The translations under genes and the position numbers were made by a program. Shown piece after piece: positions 44,630-53,298 of a stretch of DNA of 54,242 bases. This DNA comes from a virus: the IMG/VR virus record IMGVR_UViG_3300010150_000025, positions 1 to 54,242 of that record. One strand, written 5' to 3'. A model generated the notes under the pieces. The model made no database searches and was not told the origin of the DNA. It saw only the letters and a list, made by a program, of their open reading frames with translations. How positions within the stretch are numbered: the first letter of the stretch is position 1; each line of letters starts with the position of its first letter.

Positions 44630-44883
44630 CTCGCAACCTTGAATGCCGACGACAGATTCACGAGGTTCTCTGTGGATATGAGGTTGGGCATCAGTTCATT
44701 CTGGAGAAGTTTCTGACCGATATGCAAGAGCGACATTGGCCTAAGAGGAACAGAACAAAGCGTCAGCCAATTGGTCGTGTCTCCAACATTCTGGGCGAGT
44801 ATGTGAGGGCTAAATCTCTGAGCAGAACTACTCATTCATCCACAGGATTAAGCACATTCAAAGTGGTCAAACAGGTCGTCTGA
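44626..44883 (+). CDS. Small basic protein, possible winged helix, 85 aa
   Basis: Helix-turn-helix-like spacing (QPIGRVSNILGEYVRAKSL near residues 46-64) and a strongly basic pI suggest DNA binding. Overlaps the upstream stop (ATGA). Family not recognised. Confidence 0.58.
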   Translation: MTRNLECRRQIHEVLCGYEVGHQFILEKFLTDMQERHWPKRNRTKRQPIGRVSNILGEYVRAKSLSRTTHSSTGLSTFKVVKQVV

Positions 44884-44938
44884 TTCGGCATCTCAATACT
44901 CCGAAAGTGTGAATAACCACATAGAGAAAGAACCAGAT

Positions 44939-45541
44939 ATGTCCGACGATGAGATTGAGAGTGTTGACGATATTGACAAACTGTTGCCAAGCAAGTATGA
45001 TGAGGCTCTGGTCAGATTCGTTGCAGGTCTGTTGACTCGTGGATATTCAGAGAAAGAAGTCCAGATGAAATTGGTTGAGAATAGCCTGTTTAACTCTCGT
45101 GCCTCGCCCTCTGAGTGGCGGTCTCTTATTCGACAGGCCAGCATCGTTGCTGAGGACATTCGATACATGGTTGTCGCTAAGGCTGAGATGGATGACATTG
45201 AACATCAGAGATTGGATTCATACTCCAGAAGGCGGCGAGCGATGAGCAGGTTGGAGGCCGTGATTGAATCGGCACATCAACAGGCTGACTCTGTGAGCAA
45301 ACTCAATTCAGTCTCATTCATGGTTGGTGGACTAATCAAAGCACAGGAATCGCTGGATAAGTTCACAGGGGCGCAAGAAGCCGCACCTCAAGTCGTGGTC
45401 AATGTCGGCTATGACCCGATGGAACAATTCAGAAGTGTGATTCAAGACGAGATGAGGACTCTGGATATTGAAGCCGATACCCAACCTTCTGCTCAGTCAG
45501 ACGATTCTGAACCAGATGAAGAACAAAAAGAATCAGATTGA
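44939..45541 (+). CDS. Possible small terminase subunit, 200 aa
   Basis: The N-terminal helical part (residues 20-65, LLTRGYSEKEVQMKLVENS) has HTH-like spacing. A long charged helical centre (85-150) suits ring oligomerisation, and the C-terminus ends in a very acidic tail after VVVNVGYDP. Layout and size resemble TerS proteins, and no better candidate is present in the window; the large subunit is 6 kb away. No direct sequence signature, so tentative. ATG at 44939 is 28 nt after a GAATAACC TATA-like box. Confidence 0.45.
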   Translation: MSDDEIESVDDIDKLLPSKYDEALVRFVAGLLTRGYSEKEVQMKLVENSLFNSRASPSEWRSLIRQASIVAEDIRYMVVAKAEMDDIEHQRLDSYSRRRRAMSRLEAVIESAHQQADSVSKLNSVSFMVGGLIKAQESLDKFTGAQEAAPQVVVNVGYDPMEQFRSVIQDEMRTLDIEADTQPSAQSDDSEPDEEQKESD

Positions 45542-45563
45542 AAGGTATTGATAGAACCGACGC

Positions 45564-45574
45564 ATTGATATAGG
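45564..45574 (+). promoter_or_regulatory. TATA box before 45594
   Basis: CATTGATATAG with TATA at 45569-45572, 25 nt upstream of the ATG. Confidence 0.55.
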
Positions 45575-45593
45575 ACACCACTAATGGAGAGGC

Positions 45594-46178
45594 ATGACCC
45601 AAGATACAGTCAGCCCAGAAGCCCGCACCGTGAACACCCTTGTCCTTGACACAGAGACAGGAACTCTTAACCCAGCCGCTGGGTTTGAGGGAGTCCCATT
45701 GGCGAACATCGTCAACAGCCTTGTCAAAGGAAACAAGACAACCAAGACACCTGCTCTTATCCCAGAAGCAGACCCAAGTGTAGTTCGCAAGACCAACGGA
45801 GAGAACTCAGTCAACGGCTGGGACATCACCATCACCAACAACCTCACAGGTGCTACTGTTGACTCAACAGGAATCACAGAGATTGGTGAAACAACCATGC
45901 AACCTCAACACTCTGGTGTCTCATGGACAAACCTTGTCAAGCAAATTGGTGCTATGCGTGGATGCCCTCAGAACGGTGCTTTCATTGAAACCTTCATTCA
46001 AGGACTTCAAATGACAGCCGCTGGTGCTGACGCAGAAGCAATCGCTGACCACTACACCAACAACGGTGTCAAGTGGAGTCCTCAGTCTGGTGCTAATGCA
46101 AAGGCATTCATGGATGAGATTCGCCACACCACCACCAAAGCAACCGCTGGCAAAATCATCATCACTCGTGATGTTTGA
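45594..46178 (+). CDS. Hypothetical protein, probably abundant, 194 aa
   Basis: Thr/Asn/Ala/Gly-rich with beta-strand character, no enzymatic motif. Codons favour C-ending forms (ACC, AAC, ATC) as in the MoxR- and CobT-like genes, suggesting high expression. It stands alone with its own TATA promoter, next to the origin-like region. A structural or DNA-organising role is possible but unproven. Confidence 0.65.
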   Translation: MTQDTVSPEARTVNTLVLDTETGTLNPAAGFEGVPLANIVNSLVKGNKTTKTPALIPEADPSVVRKTNGENSVNGWDITITNNLTGATVDSTGITEIGETTMQPQHSGVSWTNLVKQIGAMRGCPQNGAFIETFIQGLQMTAAGADAEAIADHYTNNGVKWSPQSGANAKAFMDEIRHTTTKATAGKIIITRDV

Positions 46179-47059
46179 GTCTGACCAGACAGGTCGGAGT
46201 TCCAGAGGCTCTGCCCCCCATGCGGGGGTGGAGTCTCGATGTTGATGAGGCGGGATGACCGCCCACCAGATGCCCAGCCCAGATGCTGGAGATGCTGATG
46301 ATTGATGCTCGGCTTAGGCTGGGTATGGATTGCTCGCTCAGAGTTCTGGGCAGGTCTCGATGCAAGTGTCTGAGAGTCATCCAGAATTGATGGCCGACAT
46401 GACGGGCGGGGGTCAAGCCTTGCTTCTCTCAGATGACGGCGTGGGTGTGTCCAGAGCCAGAGAATTATTCCAGACGATAGTGAACAGGGCAGGGGGGATG
46501 AACATCTCATTCCAGCACCCAGAGCAAAGGAACTGCCCAGAGCAGACCAGACCCCTCCCCCTATTCAGCCCAATACCATCTATTTTCTGAATCTCGTTGC
46601 ACTATGGCCTCAAAAATTATGGTGGAAAATCACTATGTTTTTCTGAATATCAATAGTCCCGTTCCATCTCTCCACGAAGTTCACACACTTAAACCCTTTC
46701 AATATCATACTACTTATGTTCTTAACAAATAATTAAACAAACAAAGGAGGGGTATGGGACACACACATGTTAGAATACAGAAAAGACATACTGCGTATAT
46801 TGGGGTATGTGTCCTCTGGATAGGGGGTTCGTTTGATTCATTTCACTATCCCCCTTTAGGGGGATAACTCCAGCAACCCGTTTCTGAGCGTCTAAACACC
46901 CCCAGAATCAATTCGTTTCTTTTCTGGGTGCAATTCCAGCACCTCTCAATTCCCTGCTCAATTCTTTGATACATCAATACTGTCTGCCCCATCGAAAAAC
47001 CCATTGAAATCCACAGGTGGGAGATTAGGTTCTTAACTGTGGGAACATCGCCAGAACTC
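46179..47059 (+). other. Long non-coding region, candidate replication origin
   Basis: About 880 bp without a convincing gene. 46190-46340 is rich in stems (CCCCC/GGGGG at 46213-46226, GGCGG-GATGA-CCGCC at 46249-46263, CCCAGCC with GGCTGGG around 46276-46326) and may be a small RNA. 46597-46745 is clearly AT-rich. Then come two GGGGTATG copies (46750, 46802), the inverted repeat GGACACA (46757-46763) / TGTGTCC (46808-46814), GATAGGGGGTTCGTTTGATTCATT (46819-46842) and the hairpin TATCCCCC-TTTA-GGGGGATA (46847-46866). AT-rich DNA beside G-rich repeats and inverted repeats is typical of archaeal origins. Confidence 0.45.
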
Positions 47060-47230
47060 ATGGACAATCCACCGACAACCCGTCAGAATCTGGTCAGAGG
47101 CAACGACGACCTCTGGGACATTGTTATGCGACATGTGAAAGCAAACCGCAGATTGAGGACAATTCTGTATTGCTCATTCGCATTCAATCTCTGGATGGCG
47201 AGCCACATATTCTTGGGCTGGACACCATAA
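47060..47230 (+). CDS. Small membrane protein, 56 aa
   Basis: Basic N-terminal 40 residues followed by one C-terminal hydrophobic helix (TILYCSFAFNLWMASHIFLG). TTCTTAACTGTGGGA lies 27 nt before the ATG at 47060, favouring it over a GTG at 47039. Tail-anchored; function unknown, perhaps late lysis or membrane interaction. Confidence 0.6.
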   Translation: MDNPPTTRQNLVRGNDDLWDIVMRHVKANRRLRTILYCSFAFNLWMASHIFLGWTP

Positions 47231-47263
47231 CTTTCTTGTATTCGACATTCTTGAGTCGAGGAT

Positions 47264-47449
47264 ATGCGCTCAGATTGCCAACACCCAGATTGCCTCAAGC
47301 AAGACCTCAAAGACGGATTCAGATACTGTGATGGTGAGCATCGAATGTGGGCTGAGAAGCGCACTCTGGATGGTCTCGCTCAGTCTAAAACACAGCAAGA
47401 GGCTGTCGCTGTTTTGACCAAGTTTGCATTGAAGTGGCAACGCATCTGA
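47264..47449 (+). CDS. Small Cys-containing protein, 61 aa
   Basis: CQHPDC at residues 5-10, a later Cys at 22 and a His at 26 could form a single zinc site. Helical C-terminus. TATA-like TTGTATT about 27 nt upstream. Function unknown. Confidence 0.58.
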   Translation: MRSDCQHPDCLKQDLKDGFRYCDGEHRMWAEKRTLDGLAQSKTQQEAVAVLTKFALKWQRI

Positions 47450-47491
47450 GCAACCAACACCGATATAACCCCCGAATCGCAACGATGTTGT

Positions 47492-47785
47492 ATGAGTCAG
47501 ATAACTCACGCCTCTGGAACAGGAACAACAAGTCTGGTGATAGCACCGACACTTGCTATGCTCAACGGATTCATCATCGCTGGTGGATTGACACAGGTTG
47601 AGATTCATGACTGTGCTGAGGTTGCTGACATCGCATCATCGAATCTCGTGTATAAATTGGTGGCCGCATTTGGTCAACCAATCCAGCAAACATTTGAAGG
47701 AGTCATGTTCATGAAAGGACTGACAATTGTTTTCACCGCCGCTGATGGAACTGAAACATTCACCGCCAACATCGAGTGGGAGTGA
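47492..47785 (+). CDS. Hypothetical protein, 97 aa
   Basis: Beta-rich with hydrophobic Ala/Gly segments, no charged tails; it could be a small virion protein. TATAACCC lies 28 nt before the ATG. The next gene starts 8 nt after its stop. Confidence 0.62.
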   Translation: MSQITHASGTGTTSLVIAPTLAMLNGFIIAGGLTQVEIHDCAEVADIASSNLVYKLVAAFGQPIQQTFEGVMFMKGLTIVFTAADGTETFTANIEWE

Positions 47786-47793
47786 TTTGGAGA

Positions 47794-48192
47794 ATGACAT
47801 TCAAGACTGACCAGATATTGGACTCGATAATTGTCATCTGCCAATCTGGAGACAAAATCGTTTCTGTCAATTATCAATCTGGAACACTTCTGGCTGAGAT
47901 GGATGGAGATTTGACTCAAGCCCAAGTCGCTGTTGTTGAAGCGATTCTGGATTTGCATCGTGGGAACTGCAACATTGAAACTCAAGGAGTTCTGGTTCTG
48001 AATCCAGACGAACCGATTGACAAGTGGATTTATGACCACGACCCAGATGAACCTGTCAATGCAATATCTCTGACGGTGATGTCCTATGAGGGCAAGCGAT
48101 TCAAGTGCAAGACACCACTCAAGTGCCGACCAGCGATGGAGGGTGTGTTATTCTGCAAGCGATGTCATGCGCTATCTCAAGAAGAAGAATGA
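47794..48192 (+). CDS. Hypothetical protein with C-terminal Cys cluster, 132 aa
   Basis: Beta-strand-rich N-terminal half; C-terminal FKCKTPLKCRP and CKRCH (about residues 102-127) make a four-Cys zinc site. ATG at 47794 chosen over a GTG at 47776 that would overlap the upstream gene. Function unknown. Confidence 0.62.
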   Translation: MTFKTDQILDSIIVICQSGDKIVSVNYQSGTLLAEMDGDLTQAQVAVVEAILDLHRGNCNIETQGVLVLNPDEPIDKWIYDHDPDEPVNAISLTVMSYEGKRFKCKTPLKCRPAMEGVLFCKRCHALSQEEE

Positions 48193-48210
48193 CATTGAGA
48201 GAACCTATCC

Positions 48211-48220
48211 ATTGATATAC
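48211..48220 (+). promoter_or_regulatory. TATA box before 48241
   Basis: ATTGATATAC with TATA at 48216, 25 nt upstream of the ATG. Confidence 0.55.
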
Positions 48221-48240
48221 TTGCACATCGTGGCAAGAAC

Positions 48241-49023
48241 ATGACCGACATTGAATATATCCGAATGCCCCATCTCGACCAGCGGATTGAGGTCGTCATG
48301 AATGCGGCTCGTCTGATTCAACAATCCATATTCCCAGACTGTTGTTATCAGATGTCAGAGGCGATGGCTGGTGCGCTTGAGATTCTGGGAGTTCCAGCAT
48401 ACGCTCAAGCATGTGATGTGTATGGATGGAATCACGACTTCTTGAGATACAAGAAAGGCGACCACATCAGAATCGAAAATCATAACGACAACCTCAAGAA
48501 AAAGAAGAAAAACACACGCCATCCACAGCGAAAGTCCAGCAAAGGCAAACCAATCAAGCAGATTGACCCATACACTCTGGCAATATACCACGAGCAAGAG
48601 GTTCAAGGCACAGGTTATGACGGCCATGTCATCTGTATCGCAGACGGATGGATTCTGGATGCAACCGCTGGGCAATTCCACAGGCCACATAAGAGCCTCA
48701 ATTCACACGCTCTCAACGCCATCCCACTCATGGCATTCCAAGAATATCCAGAAGAGTTCAAGCAAGCGTGGTGCGAAACCAAGTTCATGGTCGAGACAAG
48801 TTTCAATCAAGGGTTGATGGCAATCAGCAAAGAATCCAAAACCGATGGACAATTTGCATATTGCCTCAGACCAGATATTGAACCCGATAATTGGTTGGAC
48901 TTCACTCCGACAGCACGAACAAACATTCCCATCTGTCAGAATTGGATTCTGGAGATTGCTCAGAGAACTCTGGATGGAGATGTGTCCTTTGACATTAACG
49001 AACTCCACGAAAAGTTTGGTTGA
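48241..49023 (+). CDS. Transglutaminase/papain-like fold protein, 260 aa
   Basis: A Cys pair at the start of a helix (FPDCCYQMSEAMAGALEILG, near residues 31-50), then GYDGHVICIADGWILDATAGQF (near 125-146) give the Cys-His-Asp order of transglutaminase-like and papain-like enzymes, with His in GHV and Asp in LDAT. A Lys-rich insertion (KKKKKN near 83) sits between. It could cleave or crosslink proteins or peptides, for example host envelope or virion components. No signal peptide. Own TATA box and leaderless start. Confidence 0.58.
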   Translation: MTDIEYIRMPHLDQRIEVVMNAARLIQQSIFPDCCYQMSEAMAGALEILGVPAYAQACDVYGWNHDFLRYKKGDHIRIENHNDNLKKKKKNTRHPQRKSSKGKPIKQIDPYTLAIYHEQEVQGTGYDGHVICIADGWILDATAGQFHRPHKSLNSHALNAIPLMAFQEYPEEFKQAWCETKFMVETSFNQGLMAISKESKTDGQFAYCLRPDIEPDNWLDFTPTARTNIPICQNWILEIAQRTLDGDVSFDINELHEKFG

Positions 49024-49024
49024 T

Positions 49025-49038
49025 TTGATAACGGTGGG
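49025..49038 (+). promoter_or_regulatory. Class B promoter (TTGATAACGGTGGG)
   Basis: Identical to the box before the helicase gene at 14261; 17 nt from its end to the ATG at 49055. Confidence 0.6.
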
Positions 49039-49054
49039 ACTGATAGGGCAAACC

Positions 49055-49279
49055 ATGTCAGAAGATGAAACTCCTGTGGATGAAACAGAAAAAGTCATGC
49101 AAATCAATGGTCGAAACCAGAAAATGTGGGAACTCCCAGCGAGTTCATCACCATCTGCGGTTGGAGACAAACTCATGATTCTCATGATGGCAAATCCCCA
49201 ACAGATATTCAGAGTTTTCAGAGCAGACGAGATGATATTCATCGCCGCCATCGAGGGTGAGGAATGGTCAAAAGTCTGA
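49055..49279 (+). CDS. Hypothetical protein, 74 aa
   Basis: Acidic N-terminus, then a helical/beta part (GDKLMILMMANPQQIFRVF). Leaderless start fits the promoter. Overlaps the SprT-like gene by 16 nt. Function unknown. Confidence 0.6.
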   Translation: MSEDETPVDETEKVMQINGRNQKMWELPASSSPSAVGDKLMILMMANPQQIFRVFRADEMIFIAAIEGEEWSKV

Positions 49280-49833
49280 CCAATCCATTGAGCGTTGAGC
49301 ATTTACTTCTTGCCAGACAGTTCTATCGTGAACTCAGAGCAGAGCGACCAGATACTCTGGGAGGATTGCCCTCTGGAACTTCTTGGCTTCGCTGGAGGTA
49401 TCTCAGAGATGGCACAGTCAGAACTCTGGCACAGGTCAGATTCACAGACGACGACTTCACCATCAGCATCAACCGTTATGCCTTCGACTACTATGACGAG
49501 GGCTATGCCATTCTGCTCAAGGGACTCATCCATCACGAACTCTTGCACATCGTCTTGGGTTCAGAAGAAGGTCATGGGCAGATGTTCACATCTCTGGAGG
49601 AATCGTGGGAGGAATATCCAGAATACAAGTATCACAGAGCCAAGTTCGTGCGGCAGATTGAACGCATCGAGCGTGGCAAAGGTCGGCTCTGGCAGTATGA
49701 ATGCCCCAATTGTAGCAAGGTCATATTCAGAACCAGAAAAATCGCCCCAGAGTCGTCATGTATGGTGTGCTGTAAAGCATTGAACAACGGAGTTTGGTCA
49801 GAATCCTATGTATTGAGGGAACGCAAAGAGTGA
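49264..49833 (+). CDS. SprT-like zinc metallopeptidase with zinc ribbon
   Basis: HHELLHIVLGSEEGHG (about residues 91-106) gives HExxH plus a downstream His, as in SprT/Spartan. A C-terminal zinc ribbon CPNC...CMVCC (about 145-170) completes the SprT layout. In cells such proteases remove DNA-protein crosslinks; a viral copy could clear replication or packaging blocks. 189 aa is the family's usual size. It overlaps the upstream gene and ends just before a TATA box. Confidence 0.78.
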   Translation: MVKSLTNPLSVEHLLLARQFYRELRAERPDTLGGLPSGTSWLRWRYLRDGTVRTLAQVRFTDDDFTISINRYAFDYYDEGYAILLKGLIHHELLHIVLGSEEGHGQMFTSLEESWEEYPEYKYHRAKFVRQIERIERGKGRLWQYECPNCSKVIFRTRKIAPESSCMVCCKALNNGVWSESYVLRERKE

Positions 49834-49839
49834 TATATG
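49831..49839 (+). promoter_or_regulatory. TATA box before 49861
   Basis: TGATATATG with TATATA at about 49834, 27 nt upstream of the ATG; it overlaps the stop codon of the SprT-like gene. Confidence 0.6.
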
Positions 49840-49860
49840 AGATTGATACTCGCTTGACAC

Positions 49861-50355
49861 ATGCCCAGAAAGCGACCTGCCATTGGCAAAAGAGAATTGA
49901 AGAGAATGACCAGAGACCGAATCCAGAAGGAATTGGAGGCTCATGGTCTTGAATGCGAAGATATGACAGCGGGGTCAATCAAATACACCGTTGCCAGATT
50001 CATGAATGAACCAAACCAGATTGTAGCCGCTATCTATGGCTCAATCAAAGACTGTGCATCCATTTGGGTGAAAGAGTCTGCATTCCAAGAACTGAAACCA
50101 GAACTGATGGCTTCTCATCCAGATGCAACCGTCGAAGATGTCTCCCTGTTTCGCAGAGGATTCCAATGGTCAGTTCACATCAAGTCTCCAGATGACCCTC
50201 TGATTCTGAAAGTCGTTGACAAAGCAGTTCTTCATGGACAAGCACGACTCAACAAGACCGTCAAGCGTCGAGCAGAGGACATACGCAGAGAACAAGCACG
50301 AGCAGAGCGTGAAGCGGCTATGGCTGAACGCAAGCGTGATTGGAAATCTGAGTGA
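49861..50355 (+). CDS. Basic hypothetical protein, 164 aa
   Basis: Strongly basic at both ends: RKRPAIGKRELKRMTRDR at the N-terminus and a long Arg/Glu helix (residues 128-162) at the C-terminus that looks like a coiled coil. A DNA- or RNA-binding role is likely from charge. Family not recognised. Confidence 0.68.
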   Translation: MPRKRPAIGKRELKRMTRDRIQKELEAHGLECEDMTAGSIKYTVARFMNEPNQIVAAIYGSIKDCASIWVKESAFQELKPELMASHPDATVEDVSLFRRGFQWSVHIKSPDDPLILKVVDKAVLHGQARLNKTVKRRAEDIRREQARAEREAAMAERKRDWKSE

Positions 50356-50560
50356 TTCTTCATATACTGTCGGCCAATCAATCTCTTGGAGGTTGGTGTC
50401 TGGTAAAGAGATGCGTTGTTGCTACTCTTTTGCCCTATCACTTCCATTCGGCTCAACATCGAATCGGGTATTTTCAGCCAGACACCGCCTTCATCCTAAT
50501 CAGATTCTGCAACATTGATACACCGATGTATTGATATATGGAGACTTGCTGGCAGATAAC
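50356..50560 (+). other. Intergenic region with an orphan promoter-like box
   Basis: TTCTTCATATACTG (50357-50370) looks like the promoters here, yet no ATG lies 25-28 nt downstream (a TTG begins at about 50386). A 35-codon frame from 50411 is unconvincing. It could drive a small RNA. A second TATA box (TTGATATATG, 50531-50540) serves the next gene, 26 nt before its ATG. Confidence 0.4.
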
Positions 50561-51715
50561 ATGGCGAGAGATACAGACCAGACAGAATTGATAGAAAAAC
50601 TGACCGAAGTGAAGGACACAGCGTCTGCACGAGACAAAAAGTTCGTGGGCGACCTATGTTCAAAAGGTGCAAAGTGGGATTTATCCACACCCCAGATGAA
50701 GTGGGTTCGCATCTTTGTTGACCGATATTGCACAGACACCAGCACCACAGGTGTCAAAGCAGAAGGCAAATCATTCACCACAGTTTCAGACACCAGCACT
50801 TCATCCTCATCTGTGAGTGAAGCAGAAGTCGTTGAGATGAATAACCTTCGCAAATACCTGCCAGCACGAGACCAGAACTTTGTTCAGTCCCTGTGCCGAT
50901 TCCACCAGAAGCGTGGATTCTTGACAGGTGGTCAGATGCCTCACTTCAAGCGACTTCTTGCTGAGGCTCGTGATTTGAAGTCCACTCACGCTGACCGCAT
51001 GGCGGCTCGTGATGCGGCTCGTGTTGCTCGTGAAGCAGAAGCAGAACGCCTTCGCATCCTCCACACTCCTGTTGACGATGCTGATGCAATCACAGGCTTT
51101 GAGGCTGTCATTGAAATGTTCGATGCGGCTGGCGAGACTCTGACCCAGACCAAAGTTCACCTTCTGGCTGACGATGGCACAGAAGTCGTTGTCCGTTCCA
51201 ACCGTCGCAAGGCTGAGACCAACGATGTTCTCTATGTCCACGATGCTGACATGACAGGACTGTCCAAGAGCGACCTTCGCCGTGTTGGTCGTCAATACTC
51301 CTTTGGACACATCACCAAAGCCACAAACGCTTGGAATCACACTCCAGCGGTATCTGCTGAGGTCAAGACCATGATGGATGAGTTCAAGGCTAATCCAATC
51401 AAGGTTGTCTCAGAGATGGGTGCTAAACTTGGCCGATGTTGCTACTGCCGCAAGGAACTCTCAACCTATGAGTCCACCGCACACGGCTACGGCAAAATCT
51501 GTGCTGGACACTACAAACTCCCATACAGCACAGCAACCGCTGACATCATCAACGATAAAATCTCAGCCAAGACTCTTGAGGTTCTTATCGCTATGGATGA
51601 CGAAGGAAACTATGCTGTCAAGGACAGAGCGTCTGGAGAGGTCATCTGCACCTTCAAGAGCCGTCAAGCGGCAAACGACTACGCTGACCAATTCAGCATC
51701 GTCGAGGCTATCTGA
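50561..51715 (+). CDS. Zinc-module protein of DUF6011 type, 384 aa
   Basis: The C-terminal third carries GRCCYCRKELS and GYGKICAGHY (about residues 286-316), a Cys module typical of small phage zinc proteins (DUF6011-like). The N-terminal half has two similar segments around LCSKGAKWDLSTPQMKW and LCRFHQKRGFLTGGQMPHF, evidently an internal repeat. A Ser/Thr-rich linker (60-80) and an Ala/Arg/Glu helix (140-165) intervene. C-ending codons suggest strong expression. Function unknown; helicase- or nuclease-associated modules of this type occur in phages. Confidence 0.65.
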   Translation: MARDTDQTELIEKLTEVKDTASARDKKFVGDLCSKGAKWDLSTPQMKWVRIFVDRYCTDTSTTGVKAEGKSFTTVSDTSTSSSSVSEAEVVEMNNLRKYLPARDQNFVQSLCRFHQKRGFLTGGQMPHFKRLLAEARDLKSTHADRMAARDAARVAREAEAERLRILHTPVDDADAITGFEAVIEMFDAAGETLTQTKVHLLADDGTEVVVRSNRRKAETNDVLYVHDADMTGLSKSDLRRVGRQYSFGHITKATNAWNHTPAVSAEVKTMMDEFKANPIKVVSEMGAKLGRCCYCRKELSTYESTAHGYGKICAGHYKLPYSTATADIINDKISAKTLEVLIAMDDEGNYAVKDRASGEVICTFKSRQAANDYADQFSIVEAI

Positions 51716-51755
51716 GACCGCCAGATTCAAGCATTAGGGGCGACTCCCTCTGTCC

Positions 51756-53297
51756 ATGTCGGATGGAGGGGGTCAAGCACTCACCAGAGAACAGGCCAGA
51801 GAGATTGCTCTCTATCCAGACCGCTGGGCGCAGTATTTCAGAACCATCGAAGGCAAGCCATTCTTGCTTCACCAGAGGCCATATCTGACTGAGGTTTATC
51901 GGCACTTTGGGGCTTTACAGAAAAACGATACAACCAAAATTATCGTGCTGAAATGCTCACGCAAGGTCGAAAAGACTGAGACCATCTGCAACCTCCTTCT
52001 GTATGGCTTGCTGAACATTCCATACTTCAATGCCGTCTATACCGCCCCCAGACAGCCACAGGTGTCCAGATTCGTTGAGGAACGGTTCAATGGGGCGATG
52101 ATGTCATCCGTCAACAATGGATGCCTTCTAAAGCAACGAATCAAGACATCTGTGAGTCATCAGACATTCGATGTCGGTGCTAAATCTCTGAACCACTTCT
52201 ATGCTTACTCAAATTGGGGAGATGCACATGGATTGCTGGGTATTGCCGCCGATATGTGTTGCATTGATGAATATCAAGACTCAGACCCAGATGTTCTGCC
52301 GATGTTGATTGAGATGCTCACTCAATCTGACTACAAGGTCGTGCTGGTTTCTGGAACTGCTCGTGAGCAAGGTTCTGAGTTCTGGAGGCTCTGGGAGTCC
52401 AGCACCAAAGGCGAGTGGGACATGGAGGGTGAACAATGGATTCATCAGTCTGGACACGCTACACAGGTTCAGAACATCATTGGGTATCACATCACCCAAG
52501 TCATGCACCCAGATGTCTCAGCAGACGACATAATCCAGAAGCGAGGAACATACACTCCACGCAGATTCCAGAATGAAGTGATGGGCGAGTTCTTTGCTGG
52601 TTCAGCGAAACCACTCACACTCGATGTTGCTCTGGCCTGTATTGATGCCGATATGTCTCCAACCACATCTCTGGCGATTCCAGAATCCTCCGTCATGGGA
52701 ATTGATTGGGGAATGACAACGACAATCGTGATTCTCAGTTCTGATGGCAAGACGATATTGAATGCGATACGGGTTGAGTCCAGAGGCGACGATGACATGG
52801 ATGAAGTCGGCATCATCAAGGATTTGATTCTGAGATACAATTCAACAAAGGTCGTCTGTGATATTGGATATGGTGCGAGACAGGTCAAGGAACTGATGCG
52901 TGAGTTTGGCGACAGGATTGCTTCTTGCTACTATTCCAGCCGCCCTATGACACCGTATGAGTTCAAGCGCAGGGACAACAACAGGAACATCATCAACATG
53001 GCTGTGGTGGACAGGACAACCTATGTCGAAAAGACTCTGGAGGCCATCAAGAACAAAGAGTTCAAACTGCCGTTCAAGGGCAGGGAATTGGAGTGGGTTT
53101 TGCACGAGTGGTGCGCTCTGAACAGTTCTGTCGAGGATGACATGAAGTCTGGCCGTCAACGACGCTCACAGGCTCTGACCAAGTATGGCAGAGATGGTGA
53201 TGACCACGCATTCCACGCCTTGCTATACGCTACGCTCGCACTCGACATGCACGACGAGGGTGGCGGTCTGCCAACCATGCGAACCTTTGGTGCTTGA
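51756..53297 (+). CDS. terL: Terminase large subunit
   Basis: DNA-packaging motor and nuclease. ATPase: P-loop-like KCSRKVEKTE (about residues 66-75) and Walker B CCIDEYQDSD (about 168-177). Nuclease: GIDWGMT (Asp near 317), VVCDIGYG (Asp near 369) and DGDDHAFHAL (Asp near 482) form the RNase H-like triad. In the P-loop the usual Gly before Lys is Glu, which is atypical. 513 aa is normal length. TATA-like CATTAG about 25 nt upstream of the ATG. Capsid and portal genes are not nearby within the window. Confidence 0.93.
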   Translation: MSDGGGQALTREQAREIALYPDRWAQYFRTIEGKPFLLHQRPYLTEVYRHFGALQKNDTTKIIVLKCSRKVEKTETICNLLLYGLLNIPYFNAVYTAPRQPQVSRFVEERFNGAMMSSVNNGCLLKQRIKTSVSHQTFDVGAKSLNHFYAYSNWGDAHGLLGIAADMCCIDEYQDSDPDVLPMLIEMLTQSDYKVVLVSGTAREQGSEFWRLWESSTKGEWDMEGEQWIHQSGHATQVQNIIGYHITQVMHPDVSADDIIQKRGTYTPRRFQNEVMGEFFAGSAKPLTLDVALACIDADMSPTTSLAIPESSVMGIDWGMTTTIVILSSDGKTILNAIRVESRGDDDMDEVGIIKDLILRYNSTKVVCDIGYGARQVKELMREFGDRIASCYYSSRPMTPYEFKRRDNNRNIINMAVVDRTTYVEKTLEAIKNKEFKLPFKGRELEWVLHEWCALNSSVEDDMKSGRQRRSQALTKYGRDGDDHAFHALLYATLALDMHDEGGGLPTMRTFGA

Positions 53298-53298
53298 A

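Noticed and set aside
46190-46340. tRNA gene in the stem-rich part of the long intergenic region
   Set aside because: No T-arm consensus or cloverleaf could be fitted.
46330-46590. Open frame of 86 codons in the long intergenic region
   Set aside because: No TATA box at the right distance, GC-rich structured sequence, and poor codon fit; kept as non-coding.
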